Source of the DNA: Hedera helix
Taxonomy: Eukaryota > Streptophyta > Magnoliopsida > Apiales > Araliaceae
Assembly (NCBI GenBank): GCA_947179155.2
Contig: OX359270.1
Span: 2,284,501 to 2,348,500 of the forward strand
Length of the DNA stretch: 64,000 nt
Direction of reading: 5' to 3'
Part shown: piece by piece, positions 50,201 through 62,656 of the stretch
Layout of the letters: each line of letters starts with the position of its first letter
Numbering within the stretch: the first letter of the stretch is position 1
Program-made: the position numbers and the translations under genes
Notes under the pieces: generated by a model
Seen by the model: the letters and a program-made list of their open reading frames with translations, nothing else
Database searches by the model: none
What the model was told of the DNA's origin: nothing

Positions 50201-53200
50201 GGTTTGTCATCACCCACTTCTTGAATTATTGTTATTCCTTGGTGGATCACCTCTAGAGGCCAAACACTTGGGTGGCTAACATTGATCATTGGAATCCAAT
50301 CGGTAAAATTCAAGGAGAACGCGAAGGATTTGGAGGTGAACTTGTACCCGTTGAAGCTTTGAGTTCTACAAGGGTATATCTCTAACTTCTTATTTATTAA
50401 TTAATAGTTGCGCATAAAGGTCGATCCAGGATTATGGTTTGTAAATTTTTAAATTTGATTTTATCATGCTTCCGCTATTTTATGCAATTTGATTGCGTCT
50501 ATAATTTTTAAAAACCAACATATCAAGCACTTTTGCCTAAAGATTAGAAATTGTTTCAGGCTTTCAGTTCATTCGGATGCTTAACTTTTAGTTCCAGTTG
50601 TAGAAGGGTAATCTAGTCCATTCCAATTATAAGTGTACTGGATTTTAAAAGAAACAAACATCTTCTACACATCCAAAAATGGGAAGTATAACAACCACTA
50701 TGAAATGGAGTGATTATAATTTTAGATTTATAGGCAGAAGTTGTACAAGAGTTAGAGATAACAAAAGCGTAACACCTGTATTTCAGAGAGTATACACCCA
50801 TGCAATGCCATGACCATGAATGCGCAATGCCTTAATGAGCCAGCCACTTTGACATAGTTTCTCCAAGGATATCTAAGCATTTTGTAAGGACCATGCGGTG
50901 GCTCCCAGATCGCAAAGCCCAACTGCGGATATGAAATTTAGTTTAGACAAGAAGTTGAGTTATTTTGCCCAGCTAACCGTAAATGCAGCACAATCAATAC
51001 AAAAAGGTTACCAGAGCATCTTCCTGGCTTGCGGACTCCACAACTGATCTGTAGGCACTATAAACTGGATCATCTAAAGCTTGGTGAGTAAGAATTTTGG
51101 GTGGGACCCTCTCATATTCAACACAATGAAGGTACTCATTGACACAGCCTGAGAAAGAAGCTTCAAAAAATTAGCCAGCATTGCAACAAAATAACTGTGT
51201 CTATATTGTTGATGGCTAAGCCTATTCCTAAAGTACATTTGGTTCCACAAAAGTAATTTACAGGTAGTACAAGCACCTGAGAGTTTATCACAGCAGGACT
51301 TACTTCAGCAAAAGTGATGTATTACATCGGCAAAGTATTATAAGTTACTTATACAAGTTCTCTTTTCAAAAATTTGAAGTAAATAAGTTGAATGTCAGTT
51401 AACCTTCCAAGGAATTAGCAACACCCATGAAATTTTTGGATACCAAATTGTGCAGATCCTCTCCAGCCCAGATGGGGTAGATGCAGATATTCACCACCAA
51501 ACAAACACCGGCACCCAGAGCGATGAGGATGAAGCGGGTCACTGCAGTAGCTAAGAATTCTCTTGTGCGATAGCCAGATACAATTATGAAACAATATGTC
51601 AACAAGAACACCCGGAAACCATATTCATACGGCTTCATTGTGGGGTACAGTTTTGCATAAGTAGCCAAAAATCCTAAAAGCAGAAACATATTATAAATAA
51701 ACAGAGTTCAATTCAAATTCATAACGACAAACTAATTCATCTCTGAGATAGTGTACAAAAAGCATGCTACCCGCCTATTACCTGTAATAAATATGCTGAA
51801 AATAATAAAAGTTTCATCCCATTCTCCAGCCAACTCGGACAACTCTGCCATCCCAAGAGCGAGTCCACCAGCTGATAATGTCCCAAGCCCACGGTTAAAA
51901 CCTTTGCTAAAAGTTGCTCCTGCAGCAGAACATAGCACATCCACATTAAGAAATATATTATCTGTGTTGATATGTCCAGATCAAAGCAGCAGAAGTGCTA
52001 AAATGATTACAAATTGAGTCATGGTAAGAACATTATATAACTTAAGAGATTTTTTCCACAATGCTTACTTAGGTAAATCGAAAACTTAAGTTCCTAATTC
52101 CTTTAGCCCTAAATTCATAGGATGAAACATACAAAATAATTACTGAATAAAGACAATTCTTAAAAATTAAGCATCACTAGGCTAACTTCATGTAGAATGT
52201 TCTAATTCGCAACTTTTTAAATCTAGTTTCCAATATGAAAATTATAAAGAAATAATTAAAGAGCTTGCTCATTCAGTGACCCTAAAATTAGAGGTACATA
52301 TGAGATAATAAAATTATTCTTAAAAGTATTTAGAAATGCATCTCTAATTTTAAAAGGTAGGGAGGACTGAGGAGGGAGTATTGATTATAATCTTCTGCTC
52401 TAGAGTCGTTCTTTTAATTGTCAAACACAATTTCGTTGTGCAAGACTCCACTAGGCTCGAGGTTGGGCAAGGCTTGAACTTCAATTTTACAGACTTTTGG
52501 TGACCACACTATGTAAAACAATTTAGTCCGCCCTTGCTATTAAGTGACCTGTTAATCTCTACTGTTCGATGGTGGGCAGCTAAAAATGCTCCCACCTAAC
52601 TTTACCTACGGATCATCCCCATATACATATATTAGATTCTGGATTTTATAGTCTACGGTTAAGTTTTGTGAATTTTCACTAAAGAAAGTGTTCAAAATCT
52701 CGATGTTAACTCAATTTCAGTGAATATATGCAAATCAAAATTATCAGGAGCACAACGGTAGCAATTGATTATATGAGTAACAAGAAAAACAAACTTAGAA
52801 TGTAAAAAATGACTAAATTAGAAAATAAGTGTTGTTACACATACCTATACTGAATTCAAACACAACAACAACAGTAAGTATAGCCCAGAGAGAGTATTCA
52901 CTAAGCTCTTCAACGGGTTCTTTGAAGAAAATCAACAAAGATACAATCACCAAGGCCAAACCCATTTTAGCAGAGAACACAACCTTTCGCGGGTCAGACC
53001 GACCCATCTCCCAAGCCTTGCCAACAACATCTTGCAAATTCTTCCAAAATACTGCAAAATTTTCCCCAATTTCACCAAATGAGAAACACCCAGATGGCTT
53101 ATCCTCCTGTTCATCTTCTTCATTGTTATTTGAATCGCCAGAAAGCTCTGAAAATCCCCTTTTACATACGAGTAATTTTTCTATTTTATCAGTAAAACTG

Positions 53201-53229
53201 TTTTTGAATGACCCTAATTTGGGCGTCAT
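47219..53229 (-). CDS. ALMT: ALMT-family vacuolar anion channel (ALMT9/ALMT4-like)
   Basis: Aluminium-activated malate transporter family channel; members of this clade carry malate or chloride across the tonoplast, for example in guard cells (family knowledge). Minus-strand exons: 53229-52845, 51919-51782, 51673-51404, 51148-51012, 50922-50776 and 47929-47219. All are GT-AG with matching phases, giving 595 aa, close to Arabidopsis ALMT9. The N-terminus holds SDPRKVVFSAKMGLALVI and WAILTVVVVFEFS; then GFNRGLGTLSAGGLALGMAE, PYEYGFRVFLLTYC and IYPIWAGEDLH cover the six-helix channel region in exons 1-3. The cytosolic half has the hallmark WEPPHGPY, RYPWRNYVKVAG and KSYLLVN, ending with LSLATFTSLLIEFVARLQ. 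ATG chosen because the next similarity starts soon after it. It looks intact. Exact paralogue unresolved: ALMT4, 5, 6 or 9. Confidence 0.92.
48380..48401 (+). other. G-quadruplex-type motif in ALMT intron 5
   Basis: GGGGAGGTGGGAGGGGAGGGG plus one more G: four runs of three or more G separated by 1-4 bases, preceded by a T run. It lies on the non-coding strand of the ALMT gene. Confidence 0.7.
48680..50519. mobile_element. LTR-like insertion in ALMT intron 5 (borders uncertain)
   Basis: A block of about 1.8 kb inside the 2.85-kb intron 5. Its character is that of a plant copia-type LTR: it ends TTTAAAAACCAACA, and has a leader-like region (50150-50400) with CTCTAGAGAGAGAAAAC, ACACTTGGGTGGC and TCTACAAGGGTATATCTC. 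No coding region, primer site or matching target duplication was found, so this may be a solo LTR or a TRIM/LARD remnant. Confidence 0.5.
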
Positions 53230-53301
53230 TAATCCCTTTTTCTCTCTTCAAAGAGAAACTGTTCCTCTATGAACTTGTATTTAGGCTCATTTCATTTCCA
53301 T

Positions 53302-53310
53302 GTATATATA
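53302..53310 (-). promoter_or_regulatory. Candidate TATA box of the ALMT gene
   Basis: GTATATATA on the + strand reads TATATATAC on the minus strand, 73 bp upstream of the ATG. This leaves about 40-45 bp of 5'UTR if transcription starts about 30 bp downstream. Spacing and sequence are typical, but no start-site data exist. Confidence 0.5.
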
Positions 53311-55644
53311 ATCCCAATAAAGTTTGGGAAATGATATTTTTCATGTTCCTCTCACATAAATAATTAAAAAAATTAATATTTTTATATAAAAATTATTATT
53401 ATAAATTTATAACGACAATTAAAATTATTATTATAAATTTATAACAATAATTTAAATATAAAAATATAAAAAATATTAATTTTTATAATTAATACATCTT
53501 ACATCTACGTGAGAGGGCTCATATTAATTTCCTAAAATTACTTAGATGAGAAGAGAGTGTAAACACGAAAACAAAAGAGAATCTTATATTCGTTTACTTG
53601 TTGCTGTTGCTGATGAGAAATATTTAAAGAACTAGACTTAGACTATGTTTAACGAGTGAAAATTAATATTTTTATAAAAAAAATTAAGATTTTTATAGTT
53701 AAATTATCGCTATAAATTTATAAAAATAATTTAACTGTAAAAATAACAATTTTCTTCACAAATAACTTATCTATCTATTTTAGTAAAAGGGATGTTGGAC
53801 CACCCAATAATTAGGATTGTCAAGTCTAAAGGCAAATCCTTCCGCCTATTAAAAATTTGCTCAAATTTAATTTAAAAGTGAACCGATCTATTCAAAGTTT
53901 GTTTAAATTTAATTTTAGAGTAAACTGAGCCAAATTTAAACAAAATATTAAATTCGAAGTGTAATTCAAGTCGAATTTGGTTAATAAGTCGTACGGCCCA
54001 TAATGCTAAAAATATATAGATTTTATAAACTATTTATATTAATTATTACATATTTATACTCCCAATTTATATTTGTAAATAGTATTTTTAACTAAAAATT
54101 GAGTACCATATATATATTGTTTAAAGTGGTTATTTTTATCAATTTCATAACAAATCAAGTAATTGCATGAAAAAAGATTTAGATGAAATATTAAAAATAA
54201 TAAATAATACAATATTTAGAAAATAGCTCATTAATGTTAAATTAAACTTCAATTTTGTTAGTTTGAAGGATATGTCAAATACTTTAAATAAGTTAATTTA
54301 AATTATTATTTTTTTAAGTCTAAGAGTCAATTTTAATAATATTATATTTTAATACGGGCATAATAAAAAAAAAATCAAAACTCATGATCTTATTTGGGCC
54401 ATATTTAGACAAAGTTATCATAGTCCTAACTCATGCTCAAATTCGAACCTGATAATTTTATAAAAAAAATTATAAAAGAAATAAAAAAAATCATTGGTTG
54501 TGAAATTTTTTTAGTGAAATTTTTTAAAAAATTTCTCCCAAACTTGGGAAGATTTGAAAGAAAATTTATTAAAAACTAAAATTGCATATTAAAATATCAA
54601 AACTATCCTTATAATAGTTCTCAAATATAATTTCATAAGGGTAAAATAATAATATATATTTTAAATTTTAAAAAAAATTCAAAACTCATGAACACAAGAA
54701 AAAAAATATTATTTTCTTTTACTCTCTTTTCTCTTATAAGTTTTAAAAAAAAAACTCTCTCCAAACTCACAAATATAGTGTTAATTTTCTTTCCCTCTCC
54801 CATCTTTCTTTCATAAAATCTCTTCCACATTTTCTCACTCATATTTTATAATTTTTATTCTATTATATATATTTTTTATTTTTAGTGCACGCATAATATA
54901 CACTTATTATACTCCCTCTGGTCCAAACTATAGAACAACTATCATCAACTTTTTGAAATAATGTGAATTTATTTGATCTCAGGGAATATAATTATAAAAA
55001 TTATAAACTATACCACTTATTAGTAGATTTCACCATTTAATTGCTTACATCAGCTATCTGATTGATAGTCTAAGGTTATAAAGATAATCTAATACTCCAT
55101 TCCTTCTAAATTATAAAATTATTATTAATTTTTAAAATTTAATTTAATACATTTTTAAACTCATAACTAAAATAATTTATTAAAAATTATAAAAATAAAT
55201 AAATCTTGAAATAAATATTATTTTTTTAATATGTTATAATATTTATTATTATATTAATTAAAATTAAAAAAATCATATTCATTTGAAATTTAAAAATATA
55301 TTTAATTAATTTTATAAAATTAAAAATAATTTTATATTTTGAAACGCGTGTAATATTCCTTATTCTCCAAAGGAAGCTTCTAGGTAAGTTCCGAATTTTG
55401 TCTACAACAGAAGCAGTTGCTATTAGTGATAGTTACTACTTATGGACAAATAATCACCGACAGGAGATACAGATCGTGGCTACCTTGCTAGCCACACTAT
55501 ATATCAACTCGACAACTTTGGATAAGCTACGATAGTTAAGCACCTTATATACATTTTAATTATTAAAAAATAAAATTTAATATAAATTTTTATATCAAAT
55601 TATATTTTTTAATAATTAAAATCAAAATATAATGTTCTAAACAA
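53311..55644. other. AT-rich spacer with decayed repeats, no gene
   Basis: Contains repeated TATAAATTTATAA words (53380-53460 and 53680-53760). It also has Stowaway-like ends (ACTCCCTCTGGTCC near 54911; CTCCATTCCTTCT near 55098) without a clean partner, and long A/T runs. Two short reading frames near 54633-54842 are low complexity. Confidence 0.45.
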
Positions 55645-56380
55645 AGTTATTAAACTTAGACCGAACTACCGATTTAACCGGTAAAAACCATAACCGATTG
55701 TCACTCCGGTCCGATTCGAGCAAAAAATCCAATTTTGCTCAAAATCCGATCATACCCGATGACCTGACGGTTGAACCTGTCAACCCAATGACGGGGTAAC
55801 CGGGTCACCAATATTATCGATTCCCTACTTTTTTTTTAATTTTAATTTAAGCATTTGAATTTGATTGAATGTATCTTTGATTGAATTTTGAGTTATAATC
55901 ATGATTTAATATTTTTCTTTTCATATAGATTTAGTATTTATTTGAATTGTATAAAATAAATATTGTACAAATAGATTTAGTTTTTTTTACCGAATTTGAT
56001 TGAATGTATCCTAGAGATATTTATGTTCATTTGTGTTTGATTTTATCACTTTTGAGTCTTGAGTTATGATCATAATTTAATCTATTCTTTTTATATATAT
56101 ATAGATTTAGAATTTATTTGAATTATATAAAGTAAACATTGTACAAATAGGTTTAATTTTTTTTGATACAGATAAATTGATTAATTTTATATATTTACTA
56201 AATATTATATATAATATATAATAATAATTAATATATTTAATTATTTATTATTTATTACATATTAATGACGTCACTTGTTCAATAACGATTTGACCACTGA
56301 TTGGACCAGTGATCCATCCACCTGGTACATTTTTCGGTTCGATGACTGGTCCGAATTTAAAAATACTGATTCTAAGTTGT
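55645..56380. mobile_element. MITE-like repeat with ACCGG-rich inverted ends
   Basis: The left end (GTTATTAAACTTAGACCGAA...TTTAACCGGT) and the reverse complement of the right end (GTATTTTTAAATTCGGACC...TCGAACCG) are related over about 30 bp. The inside also has paired CCGGTCCGA / GGACCAGTG blocks. This resembles a common hAT-derived plant MITE. No clean 8-bp duplication was found, so limits are approximate. Confidence 0.45.
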
Positions 56381-56530
56381 GTTTAGAGTTGTGTACATAC
56401 ACTTATTCTAAAAAAAATGTTAACTACTACTTTTTTCTGTCCATAATTTCTTTTATTTTATTAACAATTAAATAATTCATTTAAAATAAATAACTTGAAG
56501 AATAATAAATGAACTAAAATATAGTCGGGG

Positions 56531-57434
56531 GTAATGGTGCACAAATGGCCTGCGGCCCAGCCTTGGTTCGGTCTGGTCAACGCCTGGTCCGGCTTGGCTC
56601 AGCCTGAAGACCACGAACATGCCACATTTTTTTTGCTCAAATCTGGTCTGGCCTGTCCTGCCAACAATATCGGCTTGCCCTAAGGCTCAGCCTAGTTCAC
56701 CCAAAGTCCGGTTCGGCCTGCCAATTTTCTTTCTTTGCAACTTCAAAATTTTCACTTTAGACGAAAACTTACTCTTTGTGACAACTCATTTAATAAACCA
56801 AATAAATTTGGCGTCTTTCAATACGTTCATTCATGCATGTTTATTTATATACGAATAAAGAAATCCATGAAAACTCATTAGATAGTATAAATATATAAAG
56901 ATTTTCCTTATCTAGCTAGCAACTTACACTTTTTGCAGACACTTCATTGCATCTTTATTTTAATAAATATTTAACGTAAAAACTAGAAAGTCGTTCGTAA
57001 AATAATAATAATAATAAAAAATAAAAAAGATAATTTTCATGAAAAAAATAATTTTTTTTATTAATGATAGTATAAAACAATACAATATCTTTAAAATAGT
57101 ACAATATTTTTATTTATTATTGTAATTTGTAAGTTGTAACTTATAAGTTGTAATACATTACTTTTAATTAATACATCAATTAAGTTTAAAATTTTAATTA
57201 AAAATTTTATAATATTTAAAATTATAAAAAAATAAATTGAATGGAATGGATTGGATCGGATCGGATCGGATCGGACCGGACCGGCCTAACTTGGCATGGC
57301 CTACAGGCTTCAACAGTCCCCCTTTTCAAGTGTCAAGCCCGGCCTGCAGGCCTAAAGTCAAAGACCTAGCCATACCTGGTCAACAGCCAAGGCTTAGTCG
57401 GCTCAGGCCCTGCCGACCTATTGTGCATGACTAG
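56531..57434. mobile_element. MITE-like repeat with GGCCTG-rich ends and a GGATC microsatellite
   Basis: The left end GGTGCACAAATGGCCTGCGG resembles the reverse complement of the right end (TCATGCACAATAGGTCGGC). GC-rich ends surround an AT-rich middle. TAGTCGGGG to the left and TAGCCTGGGG to the right may be a mutated target duplication. A five-base GGATC/GGACC repeat lies at about 57252-57282. Confidence 0.5.
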
Positions 57435-57501
57435 CCTGGGGCATGAGCTTGACCTAATTTGCCAACCCACTTTTTATTTTGGGAATTGATATTTTTATAA
57501 T

Positions 57502-57630
57502 TTTGATATTTTCACAAGTGAGTTTCATTTTATATTGTGAAAATATCAAATTAACTTGTAAAAATATCAATATCATATGAAAATTGATATTTTCACAAGT
57601 AAATCATATTTGATCTTGTGAAAATATCAA
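57502..57630. repeat. Two tandem perfect-stem hairpins
   Basis: The first stem has arms 57502-57517 (TTTGATATTTTCACAA) and 57535-57550, a perfect 16-bp inverted repeat with a 17-base loop. The second has arms 57584-57599 (TTGATATTTTCACAAG) and 57615-57630, also perfect over 16 bp, with a 15-base loop. The two are direct copies about 81 bp apart. Confidence 0.92.
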
Positions 57631-58363
57631 ATTAACTTATTAAAATATTAATTTCCTTTATTTTTTTTTTGAAGAGAACTGTATTATATTGGTTGCTTCA
57701 TGTTTGGTGTGTTCTTATGCTACGATATTTATTACTTAGGAATAATGGAGCACAAATTGATAATAATAAAAGATTGTTGATAATGCATACATTTAGCGAT
57801 ATTTTTACATTTTTTTAATAATATTTTGAACTTTTAATAATTGCTTATTATTAAAATAATATAATTATTGTTTTGACATTATCAACAACCTAATAAAAAG
57901 TTACTAGTAATTAATAAGACATTTTTTTAATATTTAAATTCAAATTTCCTTCATAATTACTTGTAAACTCTTTTAAAAATAAAAATAAATGTTATAATTA
58001 ATAATATTTTAACTACGTAATTTTATAATTATTATAATTATATTGTTTAAAATTAAAACAATTCATATTAATTTTAAATTTAAAAATATCTCAAATATAT
58101 AAATTTCAAAAAGTCAAATACTCTAAATTGACTATGATATCACTGTTTTTAAAATTAACTAAAAGGTAATACTTTTAATTAAGTGGTATTTTAAATAATT
58201 ATCCGCCTCCCTTAATTAAATATGTAATTTTGCAATTATGTAAATATCGAGAATGTATTTGTTTTTCATATATACTCATATGATATTGTATCATTTTTAC
58301 TGCTATAAAAAACAGAGGCAATTTAGACTTTTTTTAAGCAAAAGGAATAATTCTTTTTACATA

Positions 58364-58366
<3 letters not shown>

Positions 58367-58453
<87 letters not shown>
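58367..58453. repeat. Interrupted (AT)n microsatellite
   Basis: About 27 AT units, a TTATTTA interruption, then about 13 more TA units. The Ile/Tyr-rich frame across it is meaningless. Confidence 0.97.
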
Positions 58454-58457
<4 letters not shown>

Positions 58458-59128
58458 CTTCAGAATTCATATTTTGTTAGATGGTCCAAATAGGGAATTG
58501 GTCGTCGACATAATTGAACTTTGGAGGATAAAAGTACATTGTGAATTATTAAAAAATTAAAGCCTGAAAAACATATCCTTTAAAAAAAAATCCCTAGCTT
58601 TTATAATTGAGCCCCTTGTCTAATGGAACTTTGAGCCCAATAGACTAAATCACAATTGAGCCTCATAATTTAGGTTTAAAATCTATTTGCGCCCCACACT
58701 TCATATTTGATCAAAAGCACCCTAACATTTTGCACCCTCCACACTTTTAGAGTGCAAATTGTTTATACGACGGTGCTTTTAATTGAAAAGAATGTTTGGA
58801 GTGAATATAGTATTGGGTTTGAAGTATAAGGTACAAATCTTTGTGGTTTAGTCAACTTAAAGTAGTTTTAAAGGATTCTTTAGCGGTTCTATCTGAAGTA
58901 GTTTTTATATTCTATTTTTATTTGTTTTAAAATTATATATACATTTTAAAAATAACGACTTTTCTAGATAAATTTTCACTTTGAATTTAATCCTTAAAAG
59001 CATATTCATATTACGCAAACATACTACCATTTAAAAAAATACATTGTATCATCTAAAAAAGAACAAAAAAAAAAGGTAACGTTTGAACATAGAATGCTTG
59101 GTCGAGAACAATGGTGACACCCTCAACT

Positions 59129-59147
59129 CCCCCCCCCCCCCCCCCCC
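59129..59147. repeat. Poly-C tract (19 C)
   Basis: Uninterrupted C run, prone to length variation and sequencing error. Confidence 0.95.
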
Positions 59148-59410
59148 TTGATGTAGTCTAAAACCCTACTTAAAATATTTGCACCATAAAATCCTCAAAT
59201 TCTGTGACTGGCGGATCTGGTGGTAGTTAATTCGTAGTTTTTATCCAGTTGTTATTTTCAACTATTTTTTAGAAAATGGCAAATTCGGTATATTATAGTA
59301 ATTTTTATCCCAAAATAATATATGTTTGCTCTCCAGTGAACCTAATAGACGGACCAAAGTGACGAACTTAAAAAATAAGGCGCGGGTTGCATTTGGCTTG
59401 GGTGGGTTGC

Positions 59411-60113
59411 CTATTTAAACAAAAAAGACCCAAAAAGCTATTTTTTCAGCCCCTCACCATTTCATCTCCCGTCTCTCTCTCTCAACTCGTTAATCTCAAG
59501 TTACCTTCAATCTCGCCTCCGGCCAAATTGGTTAGCATCGGCAATATAAATCTCGCCTCCGGTCAAATTGCAGTCAAGATTAAGTTCCAAATTGTAACCA
59601 TTCTTCTCTCTTTCTCTCTACGAAGGTAAAGTTTCAGAACTTAGAGTTTAAATTAGAGTTCTTGTTCATTGTAAGATTGTGTAAGTTGAAGCTACTTGGG
59701 TAAATTGAAGACATTTTGAGAATTAATTACAGGCCCTTCATCGCTATTGTCTATATATTTCAATATTTTTCATGAATTTAGCAGACTACTTTTATTTGAA
59801 GAAGAAGAAGAAAAAGAATCCATTGCCATTCTCATCTGTAATTATTTTATTGCTGAAAGATTCTGGTTTTTAATGCTTGTTATTATCGGCTGTTCTCCTA
59901 AATGGTATTTTCCATTATTTTCTTTTTTTTGGAAAATAAATTCCTAATATTTGATTATATCCAGAAGACCACTCATGGGTATATTGAAGTTCACTGCCTG
60001 CATCAGTTTGTATCGAATTCACAACTTCATTTTTGATTAAAAATTTTTGCATTTATAATGTTGTAAGATATTAACTGGAGTACATCTAACTGTTTTTTTT
60101 TTCAACTGTAAGG
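59411..60113 (+). promoter_or_regulatory. Promoter, 5'UTR exon and 5'UTR intron of the FRS-like gene
   Basis: A TATTTAAAC core near 59411 is followed by a CT-rich leader (59450-59625) holding a short direct repeat (ATCTCGCCTCCGGCCAAATTG near 59511 and again at about 59551). A consistent donor GAAG|GTAAAG lies at 59626, and an acceptor after a T run (CAACTGTAAG) at 60112. The ATG follows one base later at 60114. This fits a spliced non-coding first exon, so the gene once had, or still has, its own promoter. Confidence 0.55.
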
Positions 60114-62580
60114 ATGGATGATAATTTTGAGAATGAAGTACGGGGTACTGATGAACATGGTGATAATTTAGACAATAGTGAAATGGATGTAGAGAATAAG
60201 AGAGTTGAAGGGGAGAGTTTTGAGTTAATATAAGAAGTTGGAAGTGATGAAGGTAGAATTTTTTTTATTTATAATTCACAAGTAGCCGACCATCTCAAAT
60301 CTAGTGTTGGAATAGAATTTCAAATAATATATGAAGTTAAGGATTTCTACAATGCATATGCTAAAGATACGGAATTTAGTATTCAAAGTTGGGCTACTAA
60401 GAAAATCGAAAGAAGTGATGAAGTGAAAAGGAAAGAGTATGTTTGTTTTAAACAAGGTAAGGGAATAACAATTGCGGATGTTGAAAGTAAAAGGCGTTGG
60501 GGATCGATAAAAGAGAGTTGTAAAGCAAAGGTAACTGTGTTGAAAATAAATTCTGAGGCATATGTAGTCACCCAATTTATTAAGGGTCATAGTCACCATT
60601 TGGCAACTCCACCAAAAAAGCATTTATTGAGATCTCGCCGAAGGGTCTTGAGTACTAAAAAATGTTTGAGTCAACAACTTGCCATGATAAATATACCTTC
60701 ACATCAACAATTCAATTTTCTTGGAGTACAGGCTGGGGGGTTTAAAAACATTCGGTGTACACAAAAAGATTTATATAATTATGAAAGGGATAGACGTAAT
60801 GAGTTGAAGGGGCATGACGGAGAACTGTTAAGTGAGTTTTTCAAATTAGAAAAGGGCAAGAATCCATCATTCACTTATGAAATTAAGGTTGATAATGAAC
60901 AGAGGATAATGCATTATTTTTTGGCTGATGCTACCTCTAGAAGGGTATTTAGTTTTTATGGTGATGTAATCGTTTTTTATACGACATACAACACAAATTG
61001 CTATGGGCTGATTTTTGCACCACTAATGGGAGTTAATAAACATTGTCAAACCATATTATTTGCTTGTGCATTTTTCAGTGATGAGACCTTGGATTCGTTT
61101 GTTTGGCTATTTAACCAATTTTTAGAGGCTATGTCAGGTGATGCCCCTAAAATGATCATTACTGATCAAGATCCCGTGATGTCTAAAGCAATTTTAGAAA
61201 CTCTTCCGAATACTATTCATAGATACTGTAGTTGGCACATATTGACAATTTTTTTTGAAAAGGTAGACTTGGTGAAGTATAATGCTCACTATAATGAATT
61301 TGTCGATTGTATTTGGAATTCAGAGTCTAAAGAAGAGTTTGATTTGATATGGACGGAGCTTGTTGGAAGGAGCGGGTTACATGACAACAAATGGTTGCAA
61401 GCAATGTATGAAATTCATTCAAAGTGGGTGTCTGCTTATTGTAATCATGTTTTCTCGGCTAATATGTCAAGTAGCCAACGAGCGGAAAGCTCTCACACAT
61501 TTTTCAAAAGATATGTATCTATTAATAATTCCTTAGTTGATTTCATTATTCAATTTAGTAGGGGGCTAGTACACCAATGTCAAGAAGAGTTGTTGGCCGA
61601 TCACAAAGATTTGATTGAGAAGCCTAAAGTGAAGATGAATAATGACTTTTTGTTCCAAATGGTTGATATTTATACTCGGGAAATATTTTATAAATTCCAA
61701 TATGAGATATGGGAATGCTTGAATTACCGTTTTGAGTTAATCAAGGAGAGTGACAATCAATGCGTGTTTCAAGTTCATAGGAAAATTTTTATCACACATA
61801 GAGTAAGAGAACTTGTTTATAACAAAGAATTGGGTTTTGCTTCATGTAGTTGCCACAAGTTTGAGAGTATGGGAATACCATGTAAACATGTGCTTGGTTA
61901 CTTGCACAAAATGCATAATTTTGATGAATTACCACAATAATATATTTTGAAGAGGTGGACTAAGAAGGCAAACTTCGGGAAAGTGGTTAATAATGAAAGT
62001 GGCATAATGATAAATAGTGAAAAGGAATATCTAATCAAGCGGAGTGAATTAATGCAATGTTCTTTGAATGTTATTGATAAAGCCCTCACAAACCAAGAAG
62101 GAATTAATATTTATAAATATATTTTGGCTTATGCACTCGAATCAATCAATCTTGCTGTAGATAGTGGTAAAAGTTCACAATGTGTAATTAGTGCAAGTGT
62201 AGTTTCTCTCCGGGAAGATGAGTTGTAATAACGACCATATTTACAATGAACCAAATAAAGTAAAGGCAAAAGGATGTGACAAAAGACTTAAAGGAGGGAA
62301 AGAAATGACATTAGGGAAGGCAAAAAAGTCAAATGCTAGACGTTGTCATAGTTGTGGCAAAGTCGGACAAGCACATGACAAAAAGAATTGTCCAATGCTT
62401 GTACATCGGTAAGTAATATTTAAGTAATAGTAAACATTTGTTTATATCTCAATCTTTAAATGATAGAGTGTTATTTTGGCTTTTATGTAGATATTCTCCC
62501 ATCAGTGAAGGTGCAACAATATTTTCAAGTTCAGAGGATGATAGTCATATTTTCAAGGGTTTGATCATTTCTTTTAGTCA
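60114..62580 (+). pseudogene. FAR1/FRS-type (MULE-derived) protein, interrupted
   Basis: FAR1-related proteins are transcription factors derived from Mutator-like transposases. From ATG 60114 the frame has a TAA at codon 40 (60231). It then continues through the FAR1 zinc-finger region (FYNAYAKDTEFSIQSW; CKAKVTVL; GHSHHLATPP), the MULE transposase core (ADATSRRVFSFYGD; FAPLMGVNKH; MIITDQDPVMSKAI; YCSWHI) and a SWIM finger (CSCHKFESMGIPCKHVLGYL) to a second TAA at 61938. In-frame similarity resumes (YILKRWTK) to TAA TAA at 62226. A +1 frame then carries KGCDKRLKGG and a CCHC-like CHSCGKVGQAHDKKNC. A small intron 62409-62490 may follow. The usual FDTTY motif reads FYTTY, so the first catalytic Asp is lost. 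In-frame Met after the first stop comes only downstream of the DNA-binding domain. I judge it a recent pseudogene; readthrough or assembly errors are the alternatives. Confidence 0.8.
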
Positions 62581-62656
62581 ATATTATAAGTTATATATCC
62601 ATAGATCTAATATACATATATTTTTATTTTATTTTATTTCAGGTTTATCAACCTAG

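Larger units (their letters stand above)
57660..59400. other. AT-rich spacer with microsatellites, no gene
   Basis: Holds a long interrupted (AT)n at 58367-58453 and a 19-base poly-C at 59129-59147. A segment near 58690-58800 with inverted AAAAGCACC / GGTGCTTTT words may be a MITE remnant. No coding exon is supported. Confidence 0.5.

Noticed and set aside
52829..53272. 147-codon plus-strand frame
   Set aside because: Antisense shadow of ALMT exon 1, whose splice phase and family similarity are convincing.
54911..55350. Stowaway-like ends (CTCCCTCTGGTCC, CTCCATTCC)
   Set aside because: No matching opposite end or TA duplication; left only as a remark in the spacer entry.
58253..58480. 75-codon frame rich in Tyr/Ile
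   Set aside because: Runs through the interrupted (AT)n repeat.
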